Positions 10,701 through 20,064 of a stretch of DNA of 64,000 nucleotides are shown one piece after another. The stretch is from the NCBI GenBank assembly GCA_963995505.1, contig OZ023183.1, positions 14,566,671 to 14,630,670 on the forward strand, written 5' to 3'. Within the stretch, counting starts at the first letter, position 1. Each line of letters opens with the position of its first letter. The position numbers and the translations under genes are program-made. The notes below the pieces were generated by a model, which was given only the letters and a program-made list of their open reading frames with translations, was not told where the DNA came from and made no database searches. This stretch comes from Hypericum androsaemum (Eukaryota; Streptophyta; Magnoliopsida; Malpighiales; Hypericaceae).

Positions 10701-12924
10701 TCTAGTGAACTGAAAGATATAAGAAATGACTAAGACATGCCAAACTCATCTATAAGATATAAAGGTATAAAAAAGGTAGCACAATTTCATTTCAATAACT
10801 GAACAGCTCTACAACTTTATCATCAGAAAATTAATATTGTAAAGGTTGCAGCATTAGTACAGATAAACAAGGACAAGAAATTATAATGCATGGGAAATGA
10901 ACGCCAATCATCAACCAAGGCATTTAAGCAGACCAGGAACATTGCAAGATCTAATACAGCATTTGGTTCTACAGCGGACTACTAAAATAACATATTTTGA
11001 GAGGGTACACCAAAACAAACTGGGAACTGTCTTGCATGTAAAACACTGGATCCCCTGCCTCGTCGAAACAACAAAGACCAAATCGTAACTGCACTGTCAA
11101 AAAACAGAGAGAAGCAAATATAGAAGTACACTATAGTACCCTTTTAGCAGACAAGGCTCTTCATTTACGCAAAACTCAAGAGAACTCTCCCGATTTCATA
11201 TAAATGAGATCTTGTGATCACTACAATTATAAATCCTAGTTCATCATACCAGTCAATCATCCGAGATAACTCTTCCGATCTCACCCCTAATCCTATGTTG
11301 TCACTACCACTGGAAATCCTAGTTTATCAAACTAGTTAATCATCCGAGAGAACTCTTCCCATCTCATATACCCTCCAATCCTAATGTTGTCACTATCACT
11401 GGAAATCCTAGTTTATCAAACTAGTAAACCATCCAAGAGAACACTTTCATCTCATGTACCCTCAATCCTATTCAGTAGTTTAACAAACATGTGCTTCTGT
11501 AAGCATCTATATGGCACCAGTCAACAATTTTCAACAGACAAAATGAAATATTCCATTAAAGGTTGCAACCTTTTGCAGATGCTGAAGCAGAGTTTTCTTC
11601 ATCCAAATGAATAGCCTCTCTCTTTCTTCTTACTTGGCATGTGAGAAGTGCATCTATTGTCTGCATTCCGTCTGATGCACAGCTAGCACAAATTAAATAC
11701 GAACATCAGCTACATGCATATACCTACGACATATATCAACCTATGAGCAAAGGGAATCAGGGCAGAAATCAAGGATACACCAACCTCAGAGCTAATAATG
11801 CCTTTGGATTGCCACAAAAGGCTTTTAAATTAGAAAGTAACTTAGACTGTGATAAATATAAAGCCGCATCCAGGCCAGGCAAATAGAGCATAACCACCTT
11901 TGGAATCAGGAGCTTGTTCTGCACATCGCAATCAACAATAATTAGCTTGGCACTCAGCATTTAATGAAAAATTTGTCTTCGGGTATCAGAACTCGGACAT
12001 AAATCCCTTCACATTAAAAACTCGGAAGTAGCACAAGCATCTATTTGACACGGCACAAAAGTGTATTTTTACAATAGCTACTAAATTAGCAGAAAGCGTT
12101 TAAACTTGTATGGTAAGCTGGGATGACAACCAAAGTCCTGGTTGAGTTTGAACACAATTACCGGACAAACACAAGCATGTCAGATCATGTGCTAAAACAG
12201 AAAGAAAAAGAAGGGAGCTTTCCTTAATGAAAACCCAAGATGGCGCGAGCCCTTCAGCAAGAACCCAAGTTATGAGCCCCTGCACATCCTATTCCACAAA
12301 TAAGGACTAGTAAGTCACAAGCTTACAACTTTCTCCTCGCTTACTAGGTAAACCTAGAAACCAAAAAAGATTAGCATACTTGCAGATTCAAAGTCGAATT
12401 AGCTTCTTCCTTCTTGAAAATTACTTCCGCCTTCGCCTGCGAGCGCACAAAAACAATCAACCCCGTTAACCCAACTCAATACAGACGCGTTTTTCAGACA
12501 TCCGGAAGAATCCAAACCGTACTACAAAGACTAGCACCGGTCCTGCAAATGCCACGGGCGACAGGTTCAGACAGTCATTACATTCTTTTCGTCGAAACCA
12601 CAACGCATTCGGAGCCCATTAATCCGGAATCGAACCACGGCGAAACTAACACTGTCAAAGTTCTAATGCGCCGACCACGCATTACATTGCCACCCAGACG
12701 ATATCTAAAATACTCTCACCAAACAGCCCCAATCGGCAGCCAAAACAACCTCCGAAACGACAGCGAAAACTCCGAACGCGTAAAAGAAAACAGTCAGAAG
12801 AGGGTTTCCTTACGTTGGGGCCGTAGATATCATAATACGTTTTTGAGGGTTTGCTGTTATCAGAGGAGTCGTGTTGCGTTGTAGCCTGAGGTTCTTCCTT
12901 CTCAAGCTCCGCCGCCGTCGCCAT
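7735..12924 (-). CDS. SDN5: DEDDh 3'-5' exonuclease, small RNA degrading nuclease 5 / REXO1 type
   Basis: Fourteen exons, minus strand: 12924-12814, 12436-12380, 12288-12223, 11918-11785, 11682-11570, 10625-10497, 10385-10315, 9833-9774, 9649-9594, 9164-9104, 8970-8703, 8607-8426, 8339-8044 and 7858-7735. They join to 575 codons plus stop with all phases consistent. The start is [11 protein letters not shown]. The exonuclease core shows the four acidic residues and histidine of the DEDDh class: LAIDCEM (exon 7), HSLENDL, and GHDSIEDA (exon 11), with VDIDGQ and NTRFSGIT between. Such enzymes trim RNA 3' ends in two-metal catalysis; plant SDNs degrade small RNAs, and REXO1-like relatives process structured RNAs. 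The length is close to Arabidopsis SDN5 as I recall it. Two donors are non-standard: intron 3 starts GA and intron 11 starts GC. The exact SDN paralogue is inferred. Confidence 0.88.
11150..11475. repeat. Tandem repeat of about 88 bp in an intron of the nuclease gene
   Basis: Roughly three and a half copies lie head to tail in intron 5. Copies begin at about 11226, 11313 and 11402, each opening with AAATCCTAGTT and passing through ATCATCCGAGA-like and GTTGTCACTA-like blocks. A partial copy lies to the left near 11175. Copies differ at several positions, so the array is old or drifting. Confidence 0.75.
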
Positions 12925-13490
12925 TACAGCGTTCCGAAGGGGAGAGAGAGAGAGAGAGGCTTGGCGAGGGTTAATTAAGAACAAGGATGGAGGGGAGATT
13001 AATTTAATACAACCTTCGCGGCGGCGGTGTCTTTGTTATATGTTTCCGACCAAACTAATATTAGGAAGACGAGACATTAGGTTTAATTTTATTTTTTTGA
13101 AAATGGTGCAATCCAAGCCCCCGCATAGAATACAAAAAAAAAAAAGAGTACAAGTACCGCAGAAAAAATATACTACCCATAATCCAAACTCTTAATTAGA
13201 GGATCTTGTAATACCTCATCCTAATGACAAGGTTGTGATTACCGGTTTCGTTAAAACCCTCATGCGTTAATGACCTCAGACGGGACATTAAATTGAACTT
13301 GAAGAACTCACCCGCGAAAAAAAACTTGGAAAACTCGAGACTTTTAAGTTAATCTAAAACTTGTAATTTAATTGCTTGTTAATGTTGTAAAAATAAGAAT
13401 GGGATAAAATATATATAATCCGTCTAATGTTATGAACTAGGATTAATTTGATGATAACCGAAGTGGCATCCTTTTTTTAAGAGATAATTA
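12925..13490. other. Upstream region of the nuclease gene
   Basis: A GAGAGAGAGAG run (about 12942-12958) lies just upstream of the start codon and is probably leader or core promoter sequence. Beyond it is AT-rich spacer with no coding signal up to the MULE at 13491. A 9-bp TTTTTTTAA target duplication (13482-13490) closes the stretch. Confidence 0.45.
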
Positions 13491-14451
13491 CTAAGAGGAC
13501 CTCAGGGCATAGTCAAATAGATTCTGAGGACCCTGTAATTTTTCTACTATTGCTGAGCCCCTATAGTTTGGCTACTATTATATATTTCGGTCCCTGTAGC
13601 CAGAATTGGTAATTTTTTTGGCGAGCTCCCCACCTGAAATGTCTAAAATACCCCTAGGCCCATTTTTCACCAACTTCCCTTTACCTTCTCCTCCGCCATT
13701 GATACTCTGCAAAAACCCTAATTAAAAAACCTCCCCAAAATCCGTACGCACCATGGCCTCTCCAAACGACGCCGTGTCCCTCGAACCGCCATGCCGAAGC
13801 CAAAGCTGAAGCGGTTCGTGAAGAGCCAAATCTCGGAGCCAAAGCTGAAGCGGTTCGTGAAGTGCCAAATCCTGGAGTCCATCCTGAAAGACCCGACCCT
13901 AAATGCCGTCGTTTCCCTCCTCCCGGCGAACTACAGCTTCGAGGTCCACAAGTGTGTTTGGCCCTCCAGCTCCCCGAGGACCTCCTCATGTTTTCCCTCG
14001 TCCTCTCCGACATCTTCACCTCTTTCGACAGTGTCACCCACTGCTTCGTCCTCGGTGACGTCACCTACAGAGCTTACCTACATGCTCTGAACCCTCACGT
14101 TTCTTACTTTTCTTTTCTACTTCGTGCTAGCGCTGTTCTGATTTCGGAGCTTGCTTTTTCAATGAGGTAACCGCCGTCGCTTTATAAATTATTTTTGAAT
14201 TTTCTCCGATCTGATTCCGAATTCTAGGGCTCCGGTGTATTATCGATTTGTATTAGCTAGCTTGAGTTTTAGGGCCTAAGGGCATTTTAGACATCTCATG
14301 TGGGGAGTTCGCCGGAAAAATTGCCGATTCCGACTACAGGGACCGAAATGTATAATAGTGGCCAAACTACAGGGACTCAGCAATTAGTAGAAAAACTACA
14401 GAGTCCTCAGAGTCTATTTGACTATACCCTGGAGTCCTGTATGTAATTATC
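13491..14451. mobile_element. Pack-MULE type element carrying a DPH1 fragment (element C)
   Basis: Terminal inverted repeats of about 190 bp match between 13491-13680 and 14275-14451; both arms hold the complementary CATAGTCAAATAGA/TCTATTTGACTAT core and the GACCGAAATG motif. The 961-bp element is bounded by a perfect 9-bp target duplication, TTTTTTTAA, at 13482-13490 and 14452-14460. A 9-bp duplication and long inverted arms are the hallmarks of Mutator-like elements. There is no transposase. The interior is GC-rich and contains a host gene fragment, listed separately, which makes this a Pack-MULE by definition. Confidence 0.9.
13753..14085 (+). pseudogene. Captured 5' fragment of a diphthamide biosynthesis gene (DPH1-like)
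   Basis: From the ATG at 13753 (MASPNDAVSLEP) the sequence encodes pieces resembling the N terminus of DPH1, a subunit of the iron-sulfur enzyme that starts diphthamide synthesis on elongation factor 2. The recognisable parts are KRFVKSQI, SILKDPTLNAVVSLLP, YSFEVHKCVW and then, in another frame, LQLPEDLLMFSLVLSDIF with HCFVLGDVTY. A 39-bp direct duplication repeats the KLKRFVK segment (about 13797-13874), throwing the start out of frame. A further frame shift follows KCVW, where part of the parent sequence appears deleted. The homology stops at about 14075, probably near an exon end in the donor gene. It cannot encode an enzyme. DPH1 identity rests on remembered family motifs. Confidence 0.8.
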
Positions 14452-14460
14452 TTTTTTTAA

Positions 14461-15524
14461 ATCTTATTTCCTAAAGTGGGATTAATTGGATTTTTTCACA
14501 CAAATCTGTAAAGGCCTTTATAATTAAACCTAGAGCAATGTTATATTAGTGACTTCAAACTCAACACTCTCATTTCAGTTTTCATCTATTTAATTAGGTT
14601 AAATAAAACCTCTCATCTTACCATAATTTCCCTCTTCTTATAAAATTACACCATATTCTCGCAAAATTATTCAAGCTTCAAGAGAAAAAAATAATAATTT
14701 ATGTATTTTTAGTAAGCAGGCCACACAATTACTCTCCCTCCCTTGTCCCTGGTTACGCGCAACTCGTCGATAGCATGGCTCCCATGTTAATTATAACTGC
14801 AAGATTAGCCGCGAGAGAAGTGCAATAGCTAATAGCCTTCGCAAAGTATATATATGTTTGGTTATCAAAAATAGAGAGAGTAATGAGAGACAAATCCATC
14901 AACTTATCCAATTAGTTCCATTTTTCTCTCCCAAAATTAACTATTGAATGTTACAAATACTATGTTCCCCACCATTTTCTATTTCAAAGTTATTTATATA
15001 CGCCTTTGTTACTCTCACAACTAAATCAACATATACATTCAACATAATTTATAAAAAAAGTCAATTCAACTCGGCACATGGGTTATATTGTACTTCTTTT
15101 GTTCGATTAATTCTGGTAGAATCCTCGGAGCCTTTGAGTCCGGAGTGAGGGCCCATTCCGGACCGTTTGGACTGAAGGTTATCGACAATGGCATGTTGTA
15201 ATTTCGACAATGGCATGTCTCGATTACTGAAAATGGCATGCGGTTACGACAATGGCATGCCCCAGTTACCGATAATGGCATGTCGGTTACCTGCTTGTAT
15301 TCCTGCCACGTGTGCACTTTTCTCATTTTTGCCCCTATTTTTTTAACTTATTTACAAAAATGATATCCCTTATCCTTTAGTCCAAAAAGGTTTGGAAAAA
15401 GGGGCATTCCGGCACCGACGAGCACTCCAGAATCTGCCTCGAGGTGTGTAATCGAACTCGTTGGTGTGCAATTAGGTGTTTCGGGTTTAGGGTTTTTGAT
15501 GTTTGATGATGTGTAGTTTGATAG
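14461..15524. other. Spacer with short tandem repeat, upstream of the SBDS remnant
   Basis: AT-rich DNA without recognisable genes. The missing N-terminal exons of the SBDS pseudogene would be expected here, but I could not find them. It contains a short-period repeat at about 15180-15292, listed separately. Confidence 0.4.
15180..15292. repeat. Short tandem array built on a GACAATGGCATG unit
   Basis: Five units of about 22-30 bp each contain AATGGCATG preceded by CGACA, CGATA or TGAAA and followed by a TTRYRGTTAC-like spacer. Units lie at about 15185, 15207, 15230, 15250 and 15272. Spacing is uneven, so it is a degenerate array. Confidence 0.7.
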
Positions 15525-18193
15525 ATATTGGACAAGGGGGAGTTGCAGGTTGCTGGGAAGGAGGGGGAGTCTCAATTCTTGAGCGAGTTTTGGGACATTG
15601 CTACCATTGTCATGCAGAAGACCGTTAATTCCGAGACTCTCAGGCCTTATACTATCAGCATGATCGATAGACTGGTGCATGAGATCCACCTTGCCATCGA
15701 TCTTAGCAGCAGCTCGAAGAAGCAGGTTTAATTTTGATACTCGAAGAAGTCAGCTATCTGTTGTAATTTCTCAATTATTTTACCTACAAGTTGTTCAGAG
15801 TCGTCTTGCATACACTCGTTTTATGCCCCGAGGTTTTTCTTTTGCATTGTCGTCGTTTTGCTGGGTTCACTTTGTATTTTTCACCTCATTCCTTTGATGC
15901 CTTCTTATGGTTGAGGAATATATATGTTGAGTGGAAAAATATGTGAGAATGTCGATCGATCTCGTGACGGCCCGGAGTGCTCGTCCCAAGATCAGTCTAA
16001 CTCTAAGGTTAACAAAGAGTGGCCGAAGCCGGGACTACTACCTACCTACTGACTAAACTAAGATAAAAGCCAAAGCTTGAGAGAAATTTTGTGGATGTCC
16101 CTTCTGCTCGCCCCTTGCCTTGCTTACATAGAGAAGGAAATCGACCCGGCCTCCCTCATAGTCCGTGCTGCAGTCAAACTCGGACACTCAAAACTTATCT
16201 CCACCAATGCTCATCCTCATCCATCTAGGGCGAACGCTTATCCTTATTCTACTCGGGCTAAGGCTTATCTTTATCTGACTCGAAATCCATTTTGATGATC
16301 CCTGTCCCTTTGCATCTTCATTCCTCGTAGAGTCAGCTTCAACCTAGTCTCTACCACTCCCCCAAGGGCTTAAGATCGATGATTGCCTCCTGCAAGGGAC
16401 TTGCTTGGATCGACGACCTTCGGATCGACGATCCCATCCATGCGAAGCCCGGGTCGACGATCCTCTTCCAGTGAGGAATTCGGGTCGACGATCTCCACCT
16501 AGCGAGGATCAAGATAGGTCGACGATCTTCACCTAGTGAGGATCAAGGCGGGTTAATGATTATGCACCAGTGAAGACCCCAAGCAGGTCGATGATCCTTC
16601 ACCAATCACGCGGGTCGACGACTCATCACTAGCAAGGAGCCAAGGCAGGTTGATGATGTGTTACTAGTGAAGACCCAACTTGGGTCGACGATCCGTCAAC
16701 CGCTTTGCACCTTGGGATGGATCAAGAACCCTCTCGTGCTTCACACCTTAGGTTGGGTCGACCATCCTTAGCCTCTTCACACCTTGGAATGGTTTGACGA
16801 CCCTTACCCGCTTCACACTTTGAGTTGGGTCGACCATCCTTGCCAGATCAGTGACCCTGACTTCAAAGGATCTTTAGACCTCTTTAATCTCCAAATTGAA
16901 AGAAGTCTTAAACTACAAAGTTATAGCCCTATGTCTTAGCTTGTCATAGAACTTTGAATTGCTTCAATCCGAGAGTCACCGGATACGATCAATTTACTAA
17001 AGTCCGACGGTCCTCACTGATGAAACCAGTATCATGATTTGAAGCCTTGTTTTGATCCTTATCTACTCCGAATTGGAAGAATCCATGTACTACAAAATTG
17101 TAGGTCTATGTTTTAGCTTTTCACCGCAACTTGAATCATCTCAATCTGACTTTAGAGTAAGAAGTTGTAGCTATTCTACCAAAGCCACTTGTGAAGCTTA
17201 GGGATCGACGATCCCCTATATATACAACAAGTTTTAGAGATCGACGATCCCACACAAGTTGTCGACCCACTCTTAACTAAGTGTGAGTTGTCGACGCACT
17301 CCTAACTAAGTGCGAAGGAAAATATGGGATCGACAATCCCTTCTGAAGGCAAGTATGTGGAGACCGACGATTTGCAAGTAGTTGATAGTAGTTGATCACA
17401 CTTTCTAGGTAAGTGTTTTGAACCGACGATTCCAACATAGGTCGATCTTTTAGTGCCACGAACTCGCATCCTAATCAAATCTTTCGATAATTGTCATAAT
17501 CGACTTCGTGTTTCAAGACTAGATTTTTTTTTCCGCAACAATATGATGATTGGGGATAATAGTTTGGAAATGGTTTTTATAGCCATCTTTGTCTAAACAT
17601 TTGTTAACTCGAATGACCCCATCTGAAGGAAATGGAGGCGGTAATAGAATGATCGGCATGCTATTTGATTCACAACGTCTTACTATTGAATCTACTTGGT
17701 GGTATCTGTTGCTTCACTTTTGCTTTATTTTTATTTTTATTTTCTTTTTATAGGTTTGTGAGATGGATCCAGGTTTCTTTCGTGATTGTGATGATGCCTT
17801 GGTTGGAAGTCTCCATGGAAGGATGGAAATTCTTGCAGTGTCGGTGCATTTCGAAGGTGACACGCAGGTCGATGATTATGACAATTATGAAGAACCCCCG
17901 CACTCCCTGCTCAAATTATCAAGTGATTCGGTGGATCAGCTTGTCGGAGAAAATTCAAAATCAGAAATTGTCGAAGAAAATTCGGTGAAGCAAAACAAAT
18001 GCAGCACATGCAATGCATCTGTTGGAGATGCCAAACAGTAGAGGGATCATTTTTTGAGTGAGTGGCAAAAACATAACCTGAAGCGCAAGACCAGAAACCT
18101 TCATCTAAGCGAGAAACAAATTTAGGCGTGATACAAGTGCTCGACTGACTTCGACGTGATGGATTCAAAAGCAGATCTGAAAGAGTATTCATT
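15525..18193 (+). pseudogene. SBDS: SBDS ribosome-maturation gene, degraded remnant
   Basis: Two exons of the SBDS family survive in order on the plus strand. The first, 15525-15725, is cleanly flanked by AG and GT and encodes ILDKGELQVAGKE and MQKTVNSETLRPYTISM, ending SSSKKQ. The second starts at 17754 after a good acceptor and encodes VCEMDPGFFRDCD, GRMEILAVSVHFEGD and the plant C-terminal zinc finger CSTCNASVGDAKQ. A TAG at 18039-18041 then replaces the tyrosine normally following KQ, though homology (RDHFLSEWQKHNLKRKTR) runs on; the terminal KADLKEYSF lies in a shifted frame. The exon between them and the N-terminal exons are missing, replaced by about 2 kb of repeat-bearing DNA. SBDS acts in release of eIF6 from 60S ribosomes. 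Retained introns argue for an original locus or segmental copy, not a retrocopy. A functional copy must exist elsewhere. Confidence 0.85.
15950..17470. repeat. Insertion with degenerate GGTCGACGATCC minisatellite inside the SBDS remnant
   Basis: Between the two SBDS exons lies non-coding DNA rich in a GGTCGACGATCC-like motif. At least a dozen forms occur at irregular 30-50 bp spacing in 16405-16850, and more in 17205-17430, often separated by CACCTAGTGAGGAT or CTTCACACCTT spacers. Between the two arrays is a stretch (16860-17150) like LTR sequence. The whole is probably part of an LTR element or another repeat that replaced an SBDS exon. The element class was not determined. Confidence 0.55.
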
Positions 18194-18602
18194 CATTCTG
18201 AGCAGTGATCATTACCATCTTCTTCTGTAATCTGATCATGCAGCTAGATTTGGAATGTGTGTTTGAATTTGCTAGCTCTAGGACTTGCCTAGTTCTGTAT
18301 CACTGGTGAAGAAAATAGCCAAAATGTAACATTCTTCACACTATGCATTATTTAGTACCCAACTGGATGGATATTTCCACGTGAGGTCTCACGTAATGGA
18401 ATGTCGTCCACATGAAACCCAAAACCTCTGGCGCCTCACAATCTCCTTTTATAAAATTATCCACACCTGCAATATGCGGATAAAAAAATAACCCCACTTG
18501 GATATTGGAATCTGGGTGCCAGAATCTGACAATTCAAGAATTAAAGCACACGGAAAGAAAGAAAATCCCAGAAACTGGAAAAAAGGACAGAGAGAGCAAG
18601 CA
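18194..18602 (+). promoter_or_regulatory. Promoter region of the thioredoxin m gene
   Basis: A palindromic G-box, CACGTG, lies at 18378-18383, with a second ACGT core close by (about 18390). A TATA-like TTTTATAAAA is at about 18446-18455, about 150 bp before the start codon. A G-box near a TATA box is common in light-responsive plastid-protein genes. This is inference from motifs. Confidence 0.5.
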
Positions 18603-19263
18603 ATGGCTATGAAGAATTGCTTCCAAGTTGGTGCAGTGTGCACTGCCAGAGCTTCTCCTCAAGTACATGCTTCAGCCGCCGATAGGCTTCATTTGAACGC
18701 ATCCACCATAAGATTGACCTCCCCATCTTCCTTCTTCACCGGCCTTTCTCTCCGAGCCGAAGTCCGAAAGCCATCATCCGTCGTGTGCAAAGCTCGGGAA
18801 GCTTTAGATGGAGGTACATGTTCCTTACCATGTTCATCAAGTAGTTGTAAGAACCACGGGATTGAAACTCGCTCTGATACAATGTTATATAGAGTTAGAC
18901 CTGATACATTCTAGTGCTTGAAATTGTTTTATGTTTTTTGCAGTTCAAGTGGTGACAGATTCGAGCTGGGACACGCTCGTGATGGCGAGCGAGAACCCGG
19001 TCCTGGTGGAGTTTTGGGCACCATGGTGCGGCCCCTGCAGGATGATAGCGCCGGTGATTGACGAATTGGCGAAGGAGTACACGGGGAAGCTCGCTTGCTT
19101 CAAGGTGAACACGGACGACTGCCCGAACATCGCGACCAAGTACGGGATAAGGAGCATTCCGACCGTGCTCTTCTTCAAGAAAGGGGAGAGGAAAGAGAGC
19201 ATTATAGGCGCGGTGCCTAAGGCTACCTTGTCTGGTACCATAGAGAAGTACATAGAAGCCTGA
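18603..19263 (+). CDS. Thioredoxin m, chloroplast
   Basis: Two exons, 18603-18813 and 18944-19263, separated by a 130-bp GT-AG intron; 176 residues. The first 70 or so residues ([12 protein letters not shown] onward) are rich in serine, alanine and arginine with few acids, as in a plastid transit peptide. The mature part starts near [10 protein letters not shown] and holds the redox-active WCGPC at about residues 98-102, the cis-proline stretch RSIPTVLFF and a C-terminal helix. M-type thioredoxins pass electrons from ferredoxin-thioredoxin reductase to enzymes such as NADP-malate dehydrogenase and Calvin-cycle targets in the stroma. All key residues are present. Its 3' end faces SEUSS (convergent). 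The paralogue number (m1, m2 or m4) is not decided. Confidence 0.95.
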
Positions 19264-20064
19264 GACAAAAAAAAAACAGACATTAGAGAGAGAGATATTG
19301 AGATCTCTTAGAAACCTTGTGGCTGTTTGTTGGTCATATGATTTTATCTGGTTCATAATACTTGCATGGAAATCCTGATTCTTATGGAATTAATTAATGT
19401 AAATGTAACTGTTTATTCTGTTCATCTCAATCCTAAATAAAAGTGAAAAGGTGCCATTTGGTATTATAAGCAACCAACTCTCATGCCTCATCTTCCGAAT
19501 ACTAAGTTTTACCATTTGCGCATGCCGTTTTCAGTCAAACATGCTCCAAGACAACTAACAGGTCCAAGTGAAAAGAGATTTGAACTCACGGTCGTGGTTT
19601 TGTGAAAAGGGTATGGCGGTACAGCAGCTTCCGTAAAGTTAGTTACGGAGCTGGGTTCGGAAGGAAGGGAATCGTGTTGCTGACGAACAAAATCGTTTTG
19701 CAAAAGGGAGAGACATTGAAACCGAACACAGTAAGGAATCTAGAAACAGCCCGACTAGCTATAGGGTTGTTGAACAAAAGGCCGTGAGCATTAGATCATC
19801 AAAAATTAGCAGAGGAAAACAACTCTCAACTCGAGCAGCACTCCATTGATATAAAGTAAAAACACTATGCTATATGTTTTGACTTCTCTGGAATTAGTAC
19901 AAAGTGGCCCCCCTCCCCTCCTCCTCCCTAATGTAGCCTGTCATCTTCAATGTTAGCACCTGCATCTTTGCTCGGCTACGTGATATTATCCACCCCGACG
20001 CTCCTCCCTCTGAACGAGCAGCCTACAATCAAGAATGGGATCCCGGCGGTCCTGAGAAGAGGCC
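19264..20064. other. Convergent spacer between thioredoxin m and SEUSS
   Basis: The spacer should contain both 3' UTRs. Short open frames at 19509-19787 show no family likeness. AATAAA-like motifs near 19435 (CTAAATAAAAG) could serve TrxM polyadenylation. Confidence 0.4.

Noticed and set aside
16405..16850. A CRISPR-like array of regularly spaced repeats
   Set aside because: The repeats are degenerate, spacing is irregular, and the host is a plant; this is a minisatellite.
15525..18041. A functional SBDS gene with a very long intron
   Set aside because: The exon between the two surviving ones was not found in the 2 kb gap, no N-terminal exons were seen upstream, and the last exon has a stop inside the zinc finger.
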